Source of the DNA: an uncultured Oscillospiraceae bacterium
GTDB taxonomy: Bacteria; Bacillota; Clostridia; Oscillospirales; Oscillospiraceae
Length of the DNA: 64,000 nt
Direction of reading: 5' to 3'
NCBI GenBank assembly: GCA_934591635.1
Contig: CAKTPI010000008.1
Span: 19,859 to 83,858 of the forward strand
The notes below the pieces were generated by a model. It saw only the letters and a program-made list of their open reading frames with translations, had not been told where the DNA came from and ran no database searches. The first letter of the stretch is position 1. The number at the start of each line of letters is the position of its first letter. A program made the position numbers and the translations under genes. This document shows positions 59,877-64,000 of this stretch, in pieces.

Positions 59877-61499
59877 TCAGAAGAGATTCTGAATCCGGGT
59901 CAGGTATGCCTTGCTGTCGGGCATGTTGGTCTTGCCGAAGACCTTTTCGATGTATTCGATCAGGCCGCGAATCTCGTCCCGGACAAAGGTGACATTCATG
60001 CTTTCCAGCTTCTTCAGCACCTTCCGGGCCACAATGTAGTCCATGCCGTCCAGCTCCTTGCCGCCGCAGGCCACATATACCGGGATAAAGTCGTGCATCT
60101 GCTTGATGATACGGTTGCCGAAGCTGAGCTTGAAGCGGGTTTGCAGATAGCCGTCCAGCTTTTCCAGCTTTGCTTCTGTAGCGGGGGAGATGGGGTAATC
60201 CCGCTTGGCCTTGGCGAACATCTCCTCCAGGTGGGCGCTGGTGATGCGGCAGGGGCCCTGAGGCTCGCACTCAAAGGCGGCGGCCCGCTCGTTGAGCTCG
60301 ATGGGCATGGCGCGGTCATAGACCTTATCGGTGATGGTGAAGGTGGAGTCGTCGTTGTTGGCGGTGCCGATGAACCAGATGGAATCGGGCACCTGAATCT
60401 TGCCTGCGGTCAGATGCTTGGGGTCGTCCGGCCAGCCGGTGGGCACCAGATCCAGCACCCATTCGTCATGGCTGGGCATTTCCAGCACGGACAGCATCTC
60501 GGCAAAGTAGTATTCGATACGGGCCAGGTTCATTTCGTCCAGGATCACCATGCTGGGCTCCTCCCGGTAACCGGCCTCATACAGAGCCCGCAGGAACTCG
60601 GTTTCGTTGAACCGCTTGGAGAATTCGTTGAAGTAGCCCAGCAGCTCTGTCCGATCCCGGTAGGAGGGCTGTACGGAAACCATGGTCGCCGGGTTTTCCA
60701 GGAACCGGCTGAAGGAGTGGGGGAGACTGGTTTTACCGGTACCGGAAATACCTTCCAGAATCAGCAGCTTACTCGAGGCCATGCCGGCGACAAAGCGGCG
60801 GATGATCTCCTGATTGTAGTACAGGTGAAGCTGGCTACTCGCATAGCGGAGGTAGGCATCCACCAACTGCTCCAGGGTGATTTCGTCGTCAAATACCGGC
60901 TCCACATAGTCGGCGTATTTCTGATCCACCAGGGTGAGCTTGGGGAAGCGGCTGCCCTCGGCGGAGGTATCCTGCTCCTCGGCGCTCTTCACAGTGCCGC
61001 TCTGGACGTTGATCTGGGCATTTGCCACCGTGCCGCCCTTCTGAGCCAGGCCTGTGACGTTGCCCACGGTGGGGATGACGTCCTCCGTCAGCGCGGAGGC
61101 GCCCATATAGGGGATGTGCTCCGTGCCGCCCATGGCGTTGACCTTCAGGGCCAGCACCTTGTTCTTCTCGTCGATGAGATCCAGCACCTGCCGGTTCAGA
61201 CGGCCGATTTCCCGGTAGAGCTCGGTGTTGTCGGCCTTGTCGTGCTTCAGGCGGATGTGCACCACCAGGGAGCGGACGATCAGATAGATGATCAGCACCG
61301 CAACCGCAATCAGAATCAGCATCAGCACGGCGGACAGAATTTTCCCGGCCACCCCCAGGGAGGGGAAATAGGTCAGGAAGATTTCAAAGTAATCCCGCCA
61401 GCCGGTCACCAGCAGCTGCCATACGGAAACCGCCAGGGTCACCAGGTTGTAGACTACCTTGGAAATCACTTCGTACGCAAATTTCAGAAACTCACTCAT
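59877..61499 (-). CDS. Membrane-anchored McrB-like AAA+ ATPase
   Basis: 540 residues. Amphipathic N-terminus and a strong membrane helix (about 54-80), then a coiled/linker part and an AAA+ domain of the McrB kind: Walker A LEGISGTGKTSL (249-259), QPSYRDRTELLGYFN, Walker B MVILDEMNLARIEYYFAEML (317-336), sensor region FIGTANNDDSTFTITDKVYDRA (376-397). The TANxDxS..DRA end is typical of McrB relatives, but no DNA-binding N-domain is present; the anchor replaces it. Overlaps the first peptidase gene by 8 bases. Confidence 0.82.
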   Translation of the reverse strand: MSEFLKFAYEVISKVVYNLVTLAVSVWQLLVTGWRDYFEIFLTYFPSLGVAGKILSAVLMLILIAVAVLIIYLIVRSLVVHIRLKHDKADNTELYREIGRLNRQVLDLIDEKNKVLALKVNAMGGTEHIPYMGASALTEDVIPTVGNVTGLAQKGGTVANAQINVQSGTVKSAEEQDTSAEGSRFPKLTLVDQKYADYVEPVFDDEITLEQLVDAYLRYASSQLHLYYNQEIIRRFVAGMASSKLLILEGISGTGKTSLPHSFSRFLENPATMVSVQPSYRDRTELLGYFNEFSKRFNETEFLRALYEAGYREEPSMVILDEMNLARIEYYFAEMLSVLEMPSHDEWVLDLVPTGWPDDPKHLTAGKIQVPDSIWFIGTANNDDSTFTITDKVYDRAMPIELNERAAAFECEPQGPCRITSAHLEEMFAKAKRDYPISPATEAKLEKLDGYLQTRFKLSFGNRIIKQMHDFIPVYVACGGKELDGMDYIVARKVLKKLESMNVTFVRDEIRGLIEYIEKVFGKTNMPDSKAYLTRIQNLF

Positions 61500-62253
61500 G
61501 GTTCTCCGTCACTTCCTCGGTCTGGGGTTCAGCGTGGGATGCAGCCTCCGTTTTCTGCTTTTCGGCTTCTTCCTTCAGCCGCTTGGCCTCAGCCAGGGCA
61601 GCCTCGGCTTCCGCCTTGGCTTTTTCGGCCTCTTCCTTAGCCTTGGCAGCTGCAGCCAGTATGTCCTCTGCCTGCCCGCCCTGCTGGAGATTTTCCACAG
61701 CCAGCGCTTTCTTCAGGTCGATGCTCACAGTCACCAGATGATACACCTGATAGATGAAGAAGATCAGCAGCGGCAGCACAATCACCAGCAGGAAGCCTGT
61801 GCTGCTGGACAGGAATTCCACCACCCGGCCGAACTTCGGCAGGCGGGTGACGAACTTGCCCACAATGTCGCCGTCCGTGATCATGTGCACATCGGCGATT
61901 TCGTTGTTGTCGCCCTTGGTCACATAGCTGCGGGCGCCGCCCTGGTCATCGATTTCCGCAATGCGGTGGGTATTCAGGGCAAACTCGTTGTTGATGATGG
62001 TGTGGAAGGTGATGATGTCGCCCTCCTGCAAGGTGGCGGGATCGCAGCTGCGGATGATAATCAGGTCACCGGCGTTGAAGGTGGGGGCCATGGAGTCGGA
62101 CACCACGCTCAGCGGGGTGTAGCCTGCCAGACTTGCCACGTGACTGCTGTCCTTGGTGGCCAGGGTGGTGAAGGCAAACAGCGCCGCCAGCAGGATAACG
62201 GCCCACAGCAGGATACTGATGAGAATGCTGGCTCCTTTTTTGAGTGCTTTCAT
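61492..62253 (-). CDS. Signal peptidase I, SipW type (first copy) with coiled-coil tail
   Basis: 253 residues. Catalytic Ser54 in VVSDSMAPTFNAGD and His96 in ALNTHRIAEID; VTKGDNNEIAD follows. N-terminal helix (8-32) and a second helix (about 152-175), then a cytoplasmic Ala/Glu/Lys-rich coiled coil of about 65 residues (AKAKEEAEKAKAEAEAAL). The tail is unusual for a signal peptidase and resembles the coiled coil of the DUF2357 protein, so the two may bind. GAGGAAC upstream; 3 bases after protein B. Confidence 0.88.
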   Translation of the reverse strand: MKALKKGASILISILLWAVILLAALFAFTTLATKDSSHVASLAGYTPLSVVSDSMAPTFNAGDLIIIRSCDPATLQEGDIITFHTIINNEFALNTHRIAEIDDQGGARSYVTKGDNNEIADVHMITDGDIVGKFVTRLPKFGRVVEFLSSSTGFLLVIVLPLLIFFIYQVYHLVTVSIDLKKALAVENLQQGGQAEDILAAAAKAKEEAEKAKAEAEAALAEAKRLKEEAEKQKTEAASHAEPQTEEVTENHE

Positions 62254-62256
62254 GTG

Positions 62257-63048
62257 TTAGTTCCTCTCTTTTTTCGGTAATGTACCGCCGGTTCGGCGGG
62301 TGGAATCTGCAAAAACGGTTCCATTTTCATCGGTACCCACAAAGCGCAGGCGGATGCTGTAGTTCGCGCCCCGCAGGGTGTCGGTGCATGCTTCATCGGT
62401 GCCCTCCAGCCATACCCGGACGGTCACCGGCATGTCCACCCCTTCCTTCAGAGTGAACAGGGCGCTGGAATCATCATATTGGCCGCTGCTTGTCAGGCCG
62501 AATACCTTGCCGCCGTAGCCCGCCCGGGAGGTGCCGCCCATCCCCGGGTCATACACTGCGGGGGCTTCGGCGGTGAAGCTCAGCCGCATGGCTTCCTTTA
62601 CCCCGGGGGTGTCGGAGGTGATGGCCGTGCCCTCCGGCCCGTTGGCCGTCAGGTGCACCACCATGTCCGTGGTTGCCATAAAGTGGAGGGTAAATTCCAG
62701 GTAATATTCCTTCTTCGCCGCCGTCCCGTCCTCCAGACGGAAATGCACGCAGTCGCTGGTGGTCACCGGGGTCAGGGGATTATCCTGAGGGCGGAAGTGC
62801 TGCTCCTGGGCAATGCGGGCCGCAATGTCCTCAAAGGTCAGCACCTTTACGTAGTCGTCAAAGCTTTCGTGGGCGTCCAGGTCAAACCGGAGGTTGGCGC
62901 CGGTGGTGACGTCCAGCCGCATGGTGTTGACCCGGGTGCGGTCGGCAATGGTCATCCAGGCCGCCGTGGCGGCAGTGATGCTCACCAGGGCCGCCAGCAC
63001 CAGCAGCAGGGAAGTGGTCACCAGCTGCCGGGAGGATTTCTGCTTCAT
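62257..63048 (-). CDS. TasA/camelysin-like membrane-start protein B
   Basis: 263 residues. N-terminus LLLVLAALVSITAATAAWMTIADRTRV, then TMRLDVTTGANLRFDL: hydrophobic stretch, AAW junction and following strand as in SipW substrates. The mature part is beta-rich and includes EYYLEFTLHFMATTDMVVHL. Only 3 bases separate it from the first SipW-type peptidase, as sipW and tasA neighbour each other in Bacillus. Confidence 0.62.
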   Translation of the reverse strand: MKQKSSRQLVTTSLLLVLAALVSITAATAAWMTIADRTRVNTMRLDVTTGANLRFDLDAHESFDDYVKVLTFEDIAARIAQEQHFRPQDNPLTPVTTSDCVHFRLEDGTAAKKEYYLEFTLHFMATTDMVVHLTANGPEGTAITSDTPGVKEAMRLSFTAEAPAVYDPGMGGTSRAGYGGKVFGLTSSGQYDDSSALFTLKEGVDMPVTVRVWLEGTDEACTDTLRGANYSIRLRFVGTDENGTVFADSTRRTGGTLPKKERN

Positions 63049-63060
63049 GCGTCCGCCCCC

Positions 63061-63858
63061 TTATTCCGCCAGCAGGCCATAGAAGCCCAGCTGCAGCGCC
63101 GCGCTGTCCAGACCCACCTTTTCACTGGTGCAGTCCGGGTCGCAGCCCTCTATATAAAAATAGATGTCAATCTGATAAACCTTGTTCAGCTCCATGTCAA
63201 TCAGGCTCTGCCCGCCAGGCAGAACACTGGAAAGCGGTACCGCCGGGTCGTCCACTGCCTCTGCCACTCCGTCCGTCAGACGGATGACTTGCCCGGGCCG
63301 GAGCATCACGCCCCCCAGCTGGGTGTTGCCGGTGCCCTCGTTTTCGGTGCTCAGAGCAATGATTTTCGGGGAACCGCCGTCAAAGCGGAAGCCCAGTCGG
63401 GCCGCCGACAGCAGCTCACCGGAGATATTCTCCGCAATAGAAATTTCATCGTCCAGATAGAGCGCCAGCTTGGTGCCCGCGGGAAACCCCTCGCCCTTTG
63501 CCCGCAGGAAAATCATGTCGTGGTAGTAAAGGCTTTCGTCCGCCGGAAGGAACTGGCTGGCAATGCCGTCTTGGGTCATGGGATTGTAGGCAAATCTGAC
63601 CAGATCCGCCGTGGAGACCGGCATCAGCACATTGCCCGGCTGCTTCAGCGCAACCTCGTGGCTGCTGTCCGGATTAAAATTCGTCCGGCTGATTTCCAGC
63701 TCCAGCTGCGCCGTCCCCGTCCGGGAACGCACCAGATCGGTTTCCACCTTCTCATTGGCTGTAAACCAGGCAAAGGTAGCCGCCGTAAACGCTGCCGCTG
63801 CCGACAGAAACAACAGCCCGAAGTATATTCTTTTGATCCATCGCAGCACTTCCTTCAA
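63061..63858 (-). CDS. TasA/camelysin-like membrane-start protein A
   Basis: 265 residues. N-terminus YFGLLFLSAAAAFTAATFAWFTANEKVETDLV with the AxFAWFTAN junction closest of the five to camelysin/TasA, then TAQLELEIS. Beta-rich remainder; two Cys in EGCDPDCTSEK. Start TTG 63858, 8 bases after AAGGAGG. First gene of the operon within the window; the operon may begin further right. Confidence 0.65.
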   Translation of the reverse strand: MKEVLRWIKRIYFGLLFLSAAAAFTAATFAWFTANEKVETDLVRSRTGTAQLELEISRTNFNPDSSHEVALKQPGNVLMPVSTADLVRFAYNPMTQDGIASQFLPADESLYYHDMIFLRAKGEGFPAGTKLALYLDDEISIAENISGELLSAARLGFRFDGGSPKIIALSTENEGTGNTQLGGVMLRPGQVIRLTDGVAEAVDDPAVPLSSVLPGGQSLIDMELNKVYQIDIYFYIEGCDPDCTSEKVGLDSAALQLGFYGLLAE

Positions 63859-63898
63859 GGCTATTGCCTCCTTCCAAAACAGAAATCACAGCACCACA

Positions 63899-63925
63899 CC
63901 GTAGGGGAAATACCATCCTCCCGCC
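63899..63925. repeat. Diverged copy of the 28-base palindromic element
   Basis: CCGTAGGGGAAATACC followed by ATCCTCCCGCC resembles the units at 11364 and 11600 with several changes. It lies upstream of the surface-protein operon; 63859-64000 otherwise shows no gene or clear promoter. Confidence 0.35.
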
Positions 63926-64000
63926 CGCGAAGCGCTCCCCGGTACAGCCCCCGTTGAATGGAAGCTTCCCAAAGCCACCGCCAAGACCTTCCCCCGGGGG

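Noticed and set aside
57990..61499. Ordinary McrBC restriction system
   Set aside because: No nuclease motif in the partner, a membrane anchor on the ATPase, and tight linkage to signal peptidases and exported proteins.
63859..64000. End of a further minus-strand gene upstream of protein A
   Set aside because: One frame stays open to the window edge until a TAG shortly before the TTG start, but its translation includes the palindromic repeat and shows no family features; cannot be decided from this window.

Overview
The window is a roughly 64 kb chromosomal segment of a moderately GC-rich Gram-positive bacterium, most likely a gut clostridium (class Clostridia, perhaps Oscillospirales; inferred from gene order and style, not from a search). 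Pointers are the order gdpP-rplI-dnaB-tilS-hpt-ftsH, a continuous S10-spc-alpha ribosomal cluster with adk, map, a KOW protein and infA, a zinc-type S14, a class A RNase P RNA, BlaI/M56 regulation, AGGAGG ribosome binding sites and several TTG/GTG starts.

Layout. 1-1.0 kb (minus): 5' end of an RNase J gene with a structured leader, and an RNHCP-domain protein. 1.3-8.9 kb (plus): gdpP, rplI, dnaB, tilS, hpt, ftsH. 8.9-12.3 kb (minus): an M56 sensor protease with four SH3-like repeats under a BlaI repressor with a visible promoter and operator, a palindromic repeat region, and a hemolysin III family protein. 12.5-14.5 kb (plus): lysA and a CBS-pair protein. 14.5-18.2 kb (minus): MATE exporter, nudC and an exported transglutaminase-like protein. 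18.3-18.7 kb (minus): rnpB, back to back with murD-ispD-ispF (plus, 18.8-21.4 kb). 21.4-23.4 kb (minus): a redox operon of an exported chagasin-like/TlpA fusion, a 45-residue CxxC protein and a membrane 4Fe-4S protein. 23.5-24.0 kb: a small ribbon-helix-helix-like gene with its own palindrome and a short divergent transcription unit.

24.2-40.2 kb (plus): the ribosomal protein supercluster rpsJ to rplQ, with secY, adk, map, infA, rpmJ and rpoA inside, closed by a strong terminator. 40.2-43.6 kb (plus): an exported cysteine-rich protein and an uncharacterised 648-residue protein.

43.6-63.9 kb (minus) is the most unusual part: a tightly packed apparent operon of ten genes. It encodes five small membrane-start proteins resembling TasA/camelysin (SipW-type) substrates, two SipW-type (Ser/His) signal peptidases, a membrane-anchored McrB-like AAA+ ATPase, a DUF2357 (McrC-like N-domain) protein whose nuclease region appears to be replaced by a long coiled coil, and at the 3' end a 3,730-residue exported surface protein with a duplicated N-terminal module and GLUG-like repeats. 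I read this as a candidate cell-surface fibre/adhesin export and assembly locus that has recruited an McrBC-like motor pair. That combination is the best candidate here for an undescribed system; its function is inference.
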